NCBI GenBank assembly: GCA_963573385.1
Contig: CAUYLG010022050.1
Span: 92,831-156,830 of the forward strand
DNA: 64,000 bases
Source of the DNA: Cacajao melanocephalus
Taxonomy: Eukaryota; Chordata; Mammalia; Primates; Pitheciidae
Direction: 5' to 3'
The first letter of the stretch is position 1. Each line of letters begins with the position of its first letter. This document shows, piece by piece, positions 11,583-23,344 of the stretch. The position numbers were made by a program, and so were the translations under genes. Under the pieces are notes generated by a model. The model was not told the origin of the DNA and made no database searches. It was given only the letters and a program-made list of their open reading frames with translations.

Positions 11583-11660
11583 CATAGGTAGATTTGGTAG
11601 GTAGCTAGATAGGTAGATAGAGAGACAGACAGACAGTTTGACAGATATAGGTAGATGTAG
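11583..11660. repeat. (TAGG/TAGA/GACA)n tetranucleotide tract
   Basis: Imperfect tetranucleotide repeats: taggtagctagataggtaga, then gagacagacagacag and ataggtagatg. Confidence 0.85.
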
Positions 11661-12370
11661 TGGCTCTAAATATTGGCTTAAGATATTCTGTATCTTAAAT
11701 ATGGTTTTAGAAGAGACTTACTCATATCAAAGAGAATTCCACTAGAGATCTTTCTAGAACTTTCCTCTCTAGAAAACATCACTGGCTTTCTGAATTAAAA
11801 TGGCTACTTGAGCAAAAGACATACTGTTCCTTTTTTTGAGTTCATAATCATTTAAGATTTATGAGGAAGTGTTATTTCAGCAATACCTACTTCAACCAAG
11901 CCTACAGTACATTACTTACATCTTTGGATTTGATTTCTTTTTATTTATTGAAGTGAAATATTTACCTGAAGTAAGACTGCAAGAACCTTAATCAAATATA
12001 AACTAAGGACTAATAAACGATGCCTTATAATATTTTAATGATTGGACACATTCTGGATATACCTTAGCCTCAAATCTGTCCATAATCCCTTTCTTCCTAT
12101 TATTGGTCTGATCCGATGCACTATGTCTATAATACTCCATAAATATTTTGTTTTTACAGCACCCCCTTTGAGATTAACCAATGATCTGTACACTCATTTC
12201 CATCTTTAAACTGTTACCAATATTCCAAATATCAAAGCGCAAATGAGAAAGCAGATTAATGAGAATTCAACTGAGGGTCCGACTGGTGTTTTGTTGGGTC
12301 CAGGCCTGTTATCAAGAGAGAGACAAATCTTCCCTATCTCTTGGTTTGCACAGATTGTCTTATTGTCTAA
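11661..12370. other. unassigned sequence
   Basis: No gene or named repeat. Overlapping frames at 12206-12554 on both strands have no protein-like features. Confidence 0.4.
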
Positions 12371-12374
12371 GGAT

Positions 12375-12540
12375 TCGTTTTGTTTTGCTTTTTTGTTTTT
12401 TACCTTTCCTTTCATTTTGCCTGTTCCTCTTTCTTTTTGTTTGCAGAATAACTTCATAAAGCTTCTGGTTTCCATTTTATTTTTAGGCTTCTATTTTTTA
12501 CAATTACAACTACAAATAATCCATAAAATCCAAATAAATT
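12375..12540 (+). other. splice-acceptor-like site followed by poly(A) signal
   Basis: A pyrimidine tract of about 65 nt rich in T and C (12377-12443) ends in ttgcag at 12441-12446, a near-ideal 3' splice site. An aataaa hexamer follows at 12533-12538. Together they could delimit a short terminal exon of a non-coding transcript. Strong acceptor-like sites also arise by chance in T-rich DNA. Confidence 0.25.
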
Positions 12541-12707
12541 TACATTGTTTATGATTTTGCTTATCACTATTTATCAGGATACAGCTGTATAGACGTAGAA
12601 ATACAAAGAACCAAACTGGGTTAATACTTGAGCCATCAAACTTAGTTATCTGTTAACAGAGGCACTCTGTTTTATTATGGAAAAACAGTGCTGGAGAGGG
12701 GGAGAAA
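12541..12707. other. unassigned sequence
   Basis: Nothing recognised. Confidence 0.4.
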
Positions 12708-12850
12708 AAAATTCATTCATTCATTCAAACAAGTACATACTAAAAACTTGCTGTGTGATATACCACATTCTGCAATGAGGCTACAGAATAGAGTGCATGC
12801 TGTGTTTTTCCTCAGAAAAGAATTAACCATATGTGGAGGAGTAGATGGAT
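12708..12850 (-). mobile_element. L2 LINE 3' end
   Basis: Plus strand reads attcattcattcattcaaac, aagtacatactaaaaacttg, ctgtgtgatataccacattc, tgcaatgaggctacagaat, the reverse of the L2 3' terminus (tcattcaacaaatatttattgagcacctactatgtgcc). Confidence 0.7.
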
Positions 12851-13298
12851 AAGTGAGAGGGCACTGAAGGGAAACTTCCCGTACTTTACAATGTTAACTC
12901 ATGGAATACTTTTACAAGTTCAGAGTTGATATAATGGCGGTATCAGGAAGGGAGCTGGCCAGAAAAAGATGGTCTATTCAAATTGAGAATTGTGAGAAAA
13001 ATGTGATGTGTGGACTACCTTTTTTTTTGCAAAGATACAAATAAAGAGTAAGCATACTACAAAGGTTATCACAATACTTGGACCCTAGTTAGACCAGAGG
13101 GGTAGGGAGAGAAACACTGGAACCTGAAGAAACTGCATAGACTGGAGCTGGGCCCTTTGGTTGACGGAGCAGGAATGCAGGTAGCCTTAGATGACCCTGT
13201 AGCAAGAGATGACAGGAGGAAATAACTGACCACATCCCCCTCTTTACACCCTCCCATCCCCTGCTGGGGCTCTATATGCTTTAAATGCATTTTAAGGC
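12851..13298. other. unassigned sequence
   Basis: No gene or named repeat. Slightly GC-richer at 13080-13270. The 73-codon minus frame there has no recognisable features. Confidence 0.4.
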
Positions 13299-13412
13299 AA
13301 GTCAGCCTTCAGACTAAACCCAGACTGCCTGAGTTCTTTGCCACTTATTGGTTATGATCTTAGGCAAGTTATTTGAGCTTCCATTCCCTTATCTTTTTAA
13401 CTGATTTTCTTT
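13299..13412 (+). mobile_element. MIR SINE
   Basis: aagtcagccttcagactaaa, cccagactgcctgagttctt, tgccacttattggttatgat, cttaggcaagttatttgagc follow the MIR consensus in order. Confidence 0.8.
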
Positions 13413-14700
13413 TAATAAAATTTTTATTTTAGAGATATAGTCTTACAGAAAAATACAGATGGCAAAAACTGCAATTACTTTTGCACCAATCTAAATAGTA
13501 CAGCGAATCCCACCTACCTTATTTGTTTCCGCTATTACTAACATTTGTATATTGGTAATGAACTAATGTTGCTACATTATTATTAACCTAAGTCCGTATT
13601 CTTTAGTTTCTAATTGTGAGGGATTTTTTTCTCTTTGTCCTGTTCCTGGATCTCATTAGAACACACGTTACATTTAGCTACCATGTTTCCTTATCTATCA
13701 TCTCTCCACAGAGATGCTTTCTCAGTCTTCCCTTATTTCTCATTACTGTCATAACTTTACACATTAGTCAGGTACTGCTGAGAAATATAGGTCAGAATAA
13801 TCCTCGATTGTTTTGTTTTCTTTTTAAAATTGAGGCATAATTAACATACTATAAAATTCACGATTGTAAAGAGTACAATTCAATAGATTTTAATATATTC
13901 ACCAGGTTGTGCATCTATTACCTGTATCTAATTCCAGAATGTTTTTATCATGCCAAAATGAAATTCTATACACATTCCTTCATTCATTAAGTCCCTGGAA
14001 ACCACTGATGTATTTTTTATCTCTATGGATTTGTCTATTATGAGTAATTCATGTAAGTAGAGTTATACAATATGTGGTGTTTTGTTTCTGGCTTCTAGCA
14101 TGCATCTGTACTTCATTCTTTTTTTATGGCCAAATTATATTCAATTGTATAAACATATCAGATTTTATTTTTCTACTCATCAGTTGATGGACATTTGGAT
14201 TGTTTTGATTTGAGGGCTATTACAAATAATGCTATGAACATTTGAGTACAAATTTTTAAATGAACATGTTTTCAGTCTCCTAGCTATGTGCCTTGGAGTA
14301 GAATTGCTGGAGTATATGGTATGTCAACTTTTAACTTTTTGAGGGACTGCCTATTGTCCTCTGCAGGGCTGCTCCACTTTACATTTCCACCAGCAAGTTA
14401 TATGAGTTCCAATTTTTTTACATCCTAATCAACACTTGACAACGTTGTTTGCCTTTTTAAACTTGGTCATCCTAGTGCGTATGAAGTAGTGTCTTGTTTT
14501 TTTCCAAATAACTGATGATGAACAACTTTTATTGTTCATTGGCCATTTGTGTATCTCTTTAGGACAAATATCTATTCAAAATCTTTGGCCATTTTTATAT
14601 TGGATTGATTTGTCTTTTTAATTTTGGCTAGTAAGGGTTCTTAATATATCTGGATACTAGACCCTTACAGATATATGGTTTACAAATATTTTCTTACATT
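13413..14700 (-). mobile_element. L1M-type LINE, 3' UTR and end of ORF2
   Basis: Antisense L1M: aaattgaggcataattaaca and taaaattcacgattgtaaag in the 3' UTR, then tcatcagttgatggacattt, ttgctggagtatatggtatg, 'catttccaccagcaagttat', and ggttcttaatatatctggat. It is cut at its 5' end where a younger L1 begins at about 14701. A half MADE1 lies in its 3' UTR. Confidence 0.85.
13456..13494. mobile_element. MADE1 (mariner MITE), one half
   Basis: ggcaaaaactgcaattactt followed by ttgcaccaatctaa is one arm of MADE1, the 80-bp palindromic mariner-derived element. The other arm is missing. Full MADE1 hairpins are the source of the mir-548 family, but a single arm cannot fold into that hairpin. Confidence 0.85.
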
Positions 14701-15492
14701 CTGTGGGATTGCTGAGTTAAATGGTAGCACTGTTTTAAGTTCTATGAAAAATCTCCAAATTGCTTTCTGTAGTGGCTGAACTAATTTTCATTCTCACCAA
14801 CAGTGTAACAGTGTTCCCTTTTCTCTAGCCTCGCCAGCATCTTTTTCTTTCTTTCTTTTTTTTTTTTTTTTGACTGTATAGTAATAGCCATTCTGACTGG
14901 TGTAAGATGATATGGCATTGTGGTTTTGATTTGCATTTCTCTGATGACTAGTGATGACAAGCATTGTTCTTATGTTTGCTGGCCACTTGTATGGCTTCTT
15001 TAAAGAAGTGTCTGTACATGTCCTTTGCCCATTTTTTAATGTTATCTGTTTTTTGCTTGTTGGTTTAAGTTCTTTATAGATTGTGGCTATTAGACATTTG
15101 TTGGATGCATAGTTTGCAAATATTTCCTCAAATTCTGTAGGTTATCTGTTTACTCTACTGGTAGTTTGCTTGGCTGTGCAGAAGCTCTTTAATTAGGTCC
15201 CACTTGTCAATTTTTGTTTTTGTTGCAATTGCTTTTGGGGACTTAGCCAAATTTTCTTTGCCAAGACCAGTGTTGAAAAGGATATTTCCTAGAATTTTTA
15301 TGGTTTGAAGGCCTACATTTGAATCTTTAATCCTTACCCAGTTAATTTTTGTATCTGGTGAAAAGGTTTGGATCCAATTTCAATCTTCTGCATATAGCTA
15401 ACCAGTTATCCCAGCACCATTTATTGAATAGAGTGTCCTTTCCTTGTTGCTTGTTTTTGTTGACCTTGTTGATGATCTGATGGTTGTGTAGT
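14701..15492 (-). mobile_element. younger L1 fragment (L1P/L1MA type), ORF2 3' half
   Basis: Closer to the modern L1 consensus than its neighbours: agtggctgaactaattttca, gccattctgactggtgtaag, attgcttttggggacttagc, 'cagttatcccagcaccattt', ttgttgaccttgttgatgat. Both ends are missing, with no 3' UTR or poly(A). A T/TTTC-rich expansion sits inside it at 14840-14871. Confidence 0.87.
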
Positions 15493-15734
15493 CACAGTTT
15501 ACCTTCAATCTGGGATCTCCTAACCTCCTAAATAATTTTTTTAAATTTGCATACATTAAGGCTAAGTTTTTGTGCTCCTGATTTTTATGGGTTTTGGTAA
15601 CTGCAAAGTACCATCTATCCACCGTTACAGTAACATAAAGAATAGTTTCACCACTCTAGGAAATCCTCTTTGCTTCACCTACTCAAATCTGTGTCTATGA
15701 ACACCTAGAAATGACTTATATCTTTATTTTGTAG

Positions 15735-15962
15735 TTTTTCATTTTTAGAGAAAAGATCTTACTTTGTTTCCCAGGCTGGAGTGCAGTAGCACCATATATA
15801 TGGCTCACTGCCACCCTGATTTCCCAGGCTCAAAGGATCCTCCTGTCTCAGCCTCCCACACCTGGTGGACTACAGGTGTGCACCACCATGCTCAAGCTAA
15901 TTTTTAATTTTTTGTAGAGACAGGGTCTCGCCGTCTTGCCCAGGCTGGTCTCAAATGATATC
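15735..15962 (-). mobile_element. AluJ-like SINE, 5' truncated
   Basis: Antisense Alu: cccaggctggagtgcagtag, cctcctgtctcagcctccca, tggactacaggtgtgcacca, gtagagacagggtctcgcc, 'ccaggctggtctcaaat', then it stops, so the first part of the left monomer is missing. High divergence suggests the old AluJ group. It lies in the L1M 3' part. Confidence 0.88.
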
Positions 15963-17058
15963 TACCCTCTTTATAAATTTGCTTTTTCCAGAATCTAATG
16001 TAATCACACAGTATGCAGCAGTCCTTTCATGCTGGCTGGCTTCTTTCATTTAGCAATACACATTTAAGAATCATCTATGTCCTTGTATAGCTTGATAGCC
16101 CAATCACTTATCTCTCAATAGTATTTAATTGTATGGATATACCAGAGTTTATTCATTTCCCTATTGAAGAACATCTTGATAGCTTTCAGTTTTTAGTGAT
16201 AATTTTAAAAAATTCTATAAACATTTATGTGAAAGTTTTCTGTGGTTAAAAGTTCTCAAATTATTTGGGTAAATATCTAAGAACCCAGTTGCTGGATTAC
16301 AAGGTAAACATATGTTTAGCTTTGGTACACACTGCTAAGTTATCCTCCAGAGTGGTTGTACCATTCTGCATTTTTTCCAGTAATGAATGAGAGTTCCTGT
16401 TGCTTCTCATCCTAACCAGTGTTTAATATTAGTATATTTTGGTTTTTAGCCCTCTTAATACTTGTACAGTGTTAGCTCATTGTTACTTTAATTTTTATAT
16501 ACCTAATGACAAATGATGTTGAGCATCTTCACATGTATTTATTTGCCATATATATGGTGGTATATGTTCAGAACTTTGCTTACTTTTTGATTGAGTTGTG
16601 TTTTATTACTGAGTTTTAAGCATCCCTTTGTATATTTTGGATGCATTTTGGTTTTCTTTTTTTCCCTTTTTACCAGATACGTGTTTCACAAATATTTTTT
16701 TCCCATTCTATGGCTTGATCTTTAACTCTCTTAATATTTCTCAAAGAGCAGACATTTTTAATCCTAATGAAGTCTTACTTTTTTTTTTTTCTTTCATGTA
16801 TTGGGCTTTTGGTGCTGTATTTAAAAACTCATCAACCAATCTAAGATCCCATAGATTTTCTCTTATTTTTTTTTCTTTTAGATGTATTATAGTTTTTCAT
16901 TTTAAAGTTAGGCACTTGATCAATTTCAAATAAATTTTTGTGAATGCTGTAGAGTATGTGCAAGGTTCTTTTCATTTTAAGTATCCAATTGTTTCAGCAC
17001 TATTTCTTTAAAATGTCAACATTTGCTTCATTGAATTGACTTTGAATCTTGAAAAAAT

Positions 17059-17643
17059 TGAAACTGCCATTGCAAAATTGTAACCGAGACAGTGAAAGAT
17101 AATTTGACCTTACTGACTCCATTTGTTTCTAACCTCCAAGCTGTTCGGAGACTAGACTGCCTTTATAGGACTAACAAATTAACCACAATATTAGAAATTA
17201 TGTTTTAGAAGTCATGCAGCTGGAGGCTACAAGATTCTGACTCTCCCTAAACTGCTCTTAAGATCAGTTCTTGAGATAATTTTGTAGACCCTGCCCTTGA
17301 TGGATCAGTAGGCACCACCCAGGTTGATTAACTGACTCATCTGATCTTGTGGCCCCAGCCAGAAACTGACTCAGCCCAAGAGAACAGCTTCAATTCCCTA
17401 TGATTTTATCTCTTGCCTAACCAGTCAGCACTCCTGGTTCACTGGCTTCCCCCCACCCACCATGCTGTCCTTAAAACCTCTGTTCCCTGAATGCTCAGGG
17501 AGACTGATATGAGTAACAATAAAACTCATGTCTCCTGGACAGCCAGCTTTGTGTGAATTACATTTTCTCTATTGTAATTCCTCTGTCTTGATAAATTGGC
17601 TCTGTCTAGGCAGGGGACAAGATGAACCCATTGGGCAGTTCGA
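17059..17643 (+). mobile_element. solitary ERV (class I-like) LTR
   Basis: A block of about 585 bp interrupts the L1M between its ttcattgaattgac and gaatatatgtctgggcctgt blocks. It starts tgaaactgccattgcaaaat and ends near ccattgggcagtt. It carries a 'gagtaacaataaaactc' poly(A) signal at about 17512-17526, followed by a typical LTR R/U5-like end (taattcctctgtcttgataa, gctctgtctaggcag). No internal retroviral sequence follows, so it is a solo LTR. I recognise the type but not the exact family. Confidence 0.75.
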
Positions 17644-17847
17644 ATATATGTCTGGGCCTGTTTCTAGGCTCTGTTTTGTTCCATGTGTTTTTTTGGTGGG
17701 GAGTGGCCAATGCTATGTTATCTTAATCATTGTAGCTTTATAGTAAGTCTTAAATAAGTTAGTGTGAATTCTCGACATAATTCCTCTGTTCCTGCAGAAT
17801 TGTGTTGGTTATTCTAGATCTTCTGCTTTTTAATTTTTCATGTAGAG

Positions 17848-18575
17848 GCAAAGGAAAAGCTTCTCCTCTGCCCTCTGAGGATTTGCTGCTGAAATAAACT
17901 GACAATAGATAGATTAACCAAAGAAAAGGCACATAAATATATCAATGTGCAGAATTATGGAAGCCATAGAAAATATGAGTCTCAAAGAAGGGCCAGATGG
18001 CTACAGCTTAAATAACACTCTCTTCATAATGGAGAGGGAGATGAGAGTGTAGGCAATTTAGAGTATAGGCAATGATGTTTAGAGAAATGAGTGAGCCTAA
18101 AAAACCGAGGAAATTCTTTTGAGATCTGAGGGAGGTGGTCAAAGTTATGAGAAGGTGATGGGCAGATGTTCACCATGAATAATAGTTGTCATATTATGCA
18201 GATAAAGTGTCCCTGGTAATTTCTTGGAGCTTCCCCTGAAAGACTAGATGAAAAATGTCTGAGCATGGTGATGACTTTTGATCTAGTCTCTTCTCTAGCG
18301 GTTAATCTTTCCTGGTTTACTGTTGAAATTTCTAGGAAGTGTGTTCTAAGACAATTTTGTGCCTTTTGGAAGAATATTTTTTAATCCTATAAGGGAACTT
18401 GAGAGAAAGGCCTTCTTGGGGCTTCAGCAAAGGAAAGCATAAGGGGGGGGCCGAAGATTAAAGAGAGACCATGGTTCTGAGGCTTATTTCTGAGGCATTT
18501 TTGTTTGTTTGTTTTAATTCAAAGCACTCTGTATGTCAAAGTGCCATATATTTTGGATGATCATTTTCAGATCCC
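17848..18575 (-). mobile_element. unidentified insert in L1M, possibly an LTR
   Basis: About 730 bp with no L1 similarity, bounded on both sides by L1M that continues in register (ends near ctttttaatttttcatgtag, resumes at aaaactttaaaatcagct). On the reverse strand it has a tatttaag box-like word and a pyrimidine-rich downstream half, which would fit an LTR read on the minus strand. I cannot name the family. Confidence 0.45.
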
Positions 18576-18976
18576 CAAGAAAACTTTAAAATCAGCTTGT
18601 CAATATCTACAAAGTAGTGTGCTAGGATTTTCTCAGGGATTTAATTTAATCACTTGAGAGAGTTCGGATGAATTGTCATCTTAACAATATTGAATATTTC
18701 AATTTGTAAAAATGGGGCATCTCTCCATGTATTTACACAAATCTTTGATTTCTGTCATCATTGTCATGTGTTTTTTGGCCTATAGATCCCAAATATATGT
18801 ATGTATATAATTGTATGTGAATACTTCATTGTTTCATTTGGGGTTGGGGGGGCTATTCTAAATGTCTTTAAAAAAATTATAAATCCAAATTATTCTTTGC
18901 TTGTTTGCAAACATGCAATTGACTTTTGTGTAAGAATCTTGCATTGTGTGAACTTCTATACTTACCTATTAATTCT

Positions 18977-19204
18977 CACTGCAACCTCCACCTGTGGATT
19001 CAAACGGTTCTCATGCCTCAGCTTCTTTCTGAGTAGCTGGAAGTACAGGCACATGCCACCACACCTGGCTAACTTTTGTATTTTTAGTAGAGATGGGGTT
19101 TTGCCATGCTGGCCAGGCTGGTCTCAAACTCCTGACCTCAGGTGATCCACCTGCCTCAGCCTCCCAAAGTGCTGAGATTTCCGGCATGAGCCACTGCACA
19201 CAGC
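18977..19204 (-). mobile_element. Alu SINE, 3' truncated and without tail, with target-site duplication
   Basis: Antisense Alu from cactgcaacctccacctgtg to gagccactgcacacagc. In Alu sense, the 5' end is essentially complete, but the last 55-60 bases of the right monomer and the A-tail are absent. An 18-bp direct repeat flanks it, at 18959-18976 and 19205-19222 (tacttgtctattaattct on the right, 16 of 18 identical). Confidence 0.9.
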
Positions 19205-21660
19205 TACTTGTCTATTAATTCTAAGTTGCTGTCGTTTATAGATACTTTGATTTCCCAGATAGAAAATCGTGTCATCTGTGTATAAAGACAGTTTTATTTC
19301 TTTTTCTCCAATTTGCATAACTTTTATTTATTTTTCTTATCCTTTTGCATTAATTAGTATTTCCAATACAAAAGTGAAAAGTAGTGATGACAAAGCACAT
19401 CCTTGTCTGTTTCTGATCTTAAGGAAAAATTTTCCAGACACCACAAAGTGTGATGCTAGTGGTAGGAGGTTTTGTAATTTAAAAAAATCAAATTAAAGAA
19501 GGTCCTCTCTATTCCTACTTCAATGTGTGTCTTCATGATGAATGGGTATGGATTCTGTCACATAGTATTTTTAGGTTCAGTTGATATAAGCACATAATTT
19601 TTCTGGGTCAGTTATATTAACTGATTTTTTTTAAAGTGAATTAGCCTTGCATACTTGAAATAAACTTTTGTGGTTGTTGTCTATTATTGTTTATATACAT
19701 TCTCTTCAATTTGTTATTATTTAATTGAGAAATCTTGCCTCTGTTCTTAAAAGATATTGGTCAGTAGTTTTCTCTTAATATCTTTATCTGTTTTTGTTGG
19801 TAGGGAAATGCTGACATTATGTAATAAGTTAGGAAGTGGCCCTCTGCTTCTGTTGTGGAGAAGTGGCATTATTTAGTTCCCAAATGTTTGGTAGAATTCA
19901 TTAACTGAAACCGCTGTGTCTCATGCTTTCTTTTTGAAAAGTTTTGAATTATTGATTCAATTTCTTTAACAAATATAAGACAATTCTCATTTTCCTTTGT
20001 ATAAATTTTGACAGTTTGTCTTTCAAGAGATTTAGTTATTTAAACTTAGTTATCAAATATGTTAGCATGACATTGCTCATCGTAATCATGTTTTATTCTT
20101 TTGATACCATGGGTTCAGTAGTAATGACTCTTTTATTTCTGATATTGATAACTTGTGTCTTCTCTTTTTTATCTTGTTTAGCCTGGCTATAGTTTTATCA
20201 ACCTTACCGAACTTCGCAAAGAATGATCTTTTGGTTTGATTGTATCTATATATATATTTTTGTTTTCAATTTCCGTTACTTCTCCACTAATTTTTATTAT
20301 TTCCTTTCTTTTGCTTGTTTTAGGCTTAAGTTGCCCTTGTTTCTATGGTTTCTTAAAGTAGAAAGGCTTAGGTTGTTGATTGTAGATCTTTCCTCTATTC
20401 CAAGATATGCATTTAATGCTATGAATTTTGAAGCACTGTTTTCACTGTATTCTCTGAAAGTTTAATAATTGCATTTTAATTTTCTTTTAAACTACATAAA
20501 TGTTCTGTTGAGACTTTTTCTTTGACCCATGTGGTATTAAGAAGTATATTATATAATTTTCAAATACTTGGAAATTTCCCAGCTAAATTTCTATTATTGA
20601 CTTGCAGTTTTAACTGCACCTGTGATCTAAGATCAAACTTCATATTTTTCTTATTTTTTAATAAGTATTTTTGATTCTTTTTTCCATTCCTTATGATATT
20701 GCCTTCATTCATTTCTTTATTTATATGGTTGAATCACTAAATAAATTATGAATATGATTACTTTAAACAAATAGTTATCTTTTTGGTCATTTAAGAATAT
20801 ATAAAACAAAATATTTTATTTTATCTTTTTTTTATTCCTATATTTTTGTAGATACACATTTCTGATGTATCATTTCCTTCTGTTTGATGAACATCTTTTA
20901 ACATTTCATGCAGGAAGTTCTGCTGGCAATAAAATTCTTTATTTCTTCTTCACTCTTCAAGGATAATTTTGCTGGTTATAGAATTTTAGATTGGTAGTTA
21001 GTTTCTTTCAGTGTTTTAAATATTTCACTTTAGCCTTTTGCTTTGTGATTGTTGATAAGCTTTTATCCATAAAATTATTCCTCTCTAGAAAAGCTTTTGT
21101 TTCTGTTTTTAGATCTGGCTACTTTCAAGTTGTTCTTTCTATTGTTAGTTTTTGCAGTTTGAATTTTATATGTTTTGGAGTTCTGTGTGTGTGTGTGTGT
21201 GTGTGCATTTCTTTCTTTAGTTTTCCTGTTTTTGTTTTCTGAATTTCCTGGATTTGTGGCTTAGTGTCTGTCATTAACTTTGGAGAGTTCTTGGTCATTA
21301 TTACTTCAAATCTTATTTCTCCATTTTCTTTCTTTTCCTTCAAATAATATGTATATAATGCCTTTTAAAATTATACTGCAATTTATTTTTAGTTTGTTTT
21401 TTGTTTTTGTTTTACCACAATTTTTTAATGTTTCGTGTTTTTTGTACTTCTTTTCCCTTTGCATATATTTTGGGAATTCTCTAACAGCCTGTTTTTAACC
21501 TCACTGATTTTTTTCTCAGTTATGTGGAGTTTACTAATGAGCATTAAAAGGCACTTCTTCTTTTTTCTGTTAAGTATTTTCATATTTCTAATATTTTCTT
21601 TTGATTCTTGTAGTTTTGATATTCTCAGCTCTGGCTCACAGAAACATTAATTGTCTTTCT

Positions 21661-23344
21661 ATGGGACCAAAAACTTGAATGAGAGTCCCATTAAGTCAAT
21701 CAAATAGACAATTTCAAATTTCTAGATTTCTGAAATTATGAGATTTGACATTCAACCAGTTAAATTATTTTTCTAAATCTATTATTTGGTTCATCTAAAC
21801 ATGTTTTCATACCTGACTTAGTAGAAAGTAGAATTTAATTTTGATTGGATATCTAGTGCTAAGATGTGTAGAACAACAACATATGCTAAAGTCTAAATTT
21901 TATAGGCAGGAGATGACCATGATTTGTATCAGGATCAAGTATATAACGAGAATTACCCATATTTAAGTGAAAAACATCACAGCATCCATTCTTTGAGCCA
22001 TTCTCAAGACCCAGACAACTGGATCTAACAGGAACATTAGGTGATTAAATAAAAGTGTGGAAAAATGTGAGCTAAAGACATTTTTCCGAGCACACCTTGC
22101 TGTTATTCTGATGTTAAAGCAAAGAACTCCTGTCCTGATGGTTCATCTTTTTATAGATTATAGTGTAAATACATCTTTATATAGACTAAAATACAATGTA
22201 AACACTAGTTATTGGTAAAGAATAGGCAAAGCCTACTTCAATCCTTTCTTGAAGACAGCCGATTATAAAGAAAAACAATATAGATACATAAACCATGTAA
22301 GCAATCCTAAATACTAATATCCCATGTTACAACATGCAACATTTTAAATAAGTGCTGAACTTCAATATGATTGATTATACTCACCAAGTGCTGTTGAGAG
22401 ATACATATACACAATTTTTCCCCTCATCCCTCTAAAATTCTGCTTTCAGCACAGAATGTACAGTTTTAATAATCAAAGTTCCTCAAAGCATTTCCTTGTG
22501 AAAAGGTTAGCATCAGCATGACACATTGGGGAAACTGCAAAAACAACTTTCAACTGTAGCATTTCATTTCAACACACACCACAAACTATTGCTCTTTGCT
22601 ACGATTTTGAACTGAAGAAAAAAGAAAGGTGTTCAAATACCATACCTCTAAAATATTTTTGTTTTCTTTGAAATAACAGGAAGAAAACATTTCCTTACAA
22701 CCACTTGAAACAACAAGGCAGGTGCAATCATTACAGGTAAATTCTTTTTAAATACTGTCACTAGATTCTCAGACTAGGTGACCTCATGCAGTAACTTTAG
22801 AGTTCAATGATGCCATTTTTTTTAAAGCAACAGTGAAACTTTGGGTCTGACAAACCCCACTCCTTTCTCGAAAATTCAGCTGAATAATAAGATAGCACTG
22901 CCTCTATTCATCTATTTAATTTCTGCCAAAGGTATCACAAGCAATTTGCTCTCTAATGAAAATCACAAAAGGGCCATGTTTCATTTTGCAGGCAATTCTT
23001 AGTAAAAACCACAAAGGACTGGAATACTGGCAACTTATTTTCAGCTGGTAGGATTAGTTTGTTGAAAAAAAAAAAAGTAGAAAGCTGAGATTGGAGAGTA
23101 GACAGAACTAAAAGAGCCCTGGAGAGGAAGGCATTGTGCTCAATTATTGTTTGTGGAATGAATGAGTGAATGAATGACCAAACTATGAAAATCCCCAAAA
23201 GGATGTTTGCTACAATGTTTAAATTAAATCTTCAAGTTGACTTTTTTTAAAATATATAACCATGAGGGAGATCAATGAGGTCACAGTTTGTAAGATATAA
23301 TTCTCATTTTATGGTGTCAAATGAGATGGCACCAATGGGAAAAT
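21661..23344. other. unassigned sequence
   Basis: No gene and no repeat named with confidence. A gaatgagtgaatgaatga run at about 23158-23174 may be the tail of an L2 copy. The 81-codon minus frame at 22953-23198 covers an A-run and has no protein-like features. Confidence 0.4.

Larger units (their letters stand above)
15493..21660 (-). mobile_element. long L1M-type LINE, near full length, broken by four inserts
   Basis: Antisense L1M can be followed from the 3' UTR (taacataaagaatagtttca) through ORF2 (gatataccagagtttattca, ccagagtggttgtaccattc, agctttatagtaagtctt, aatcagcttgtcaatatcta, aatcgtgtcatctgtgtata, ctttaacaaatataagac, tttgacccatgtggtattaa) to the 5' region (atttcatgcaggaagttctg, ttgctggttatagaatttta). 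Inserts lie at 15735-15962, 17059-17643, 17848-18575 and 18977-19204. A (TG)n run sits at 21184-21206. All frames are decayed. Confidence 0.87.

Noticed and set aside
12243..12554. 103-codon plus frame overlapping an 89-codon minus frame
   Set aside because: Overlapping opposite-strand frames in low-complexity T-rich sequence; no protein-like features.
17059..17643. Complete provirus
   Set aside because: Only one LTR is present and L1 sequence resumes on both sides; no gag, pol or env sequence is visible.
18801..19145. 114-codon plus frame
   Set aside because: Runs from antisense L1M into an antisense Alu.
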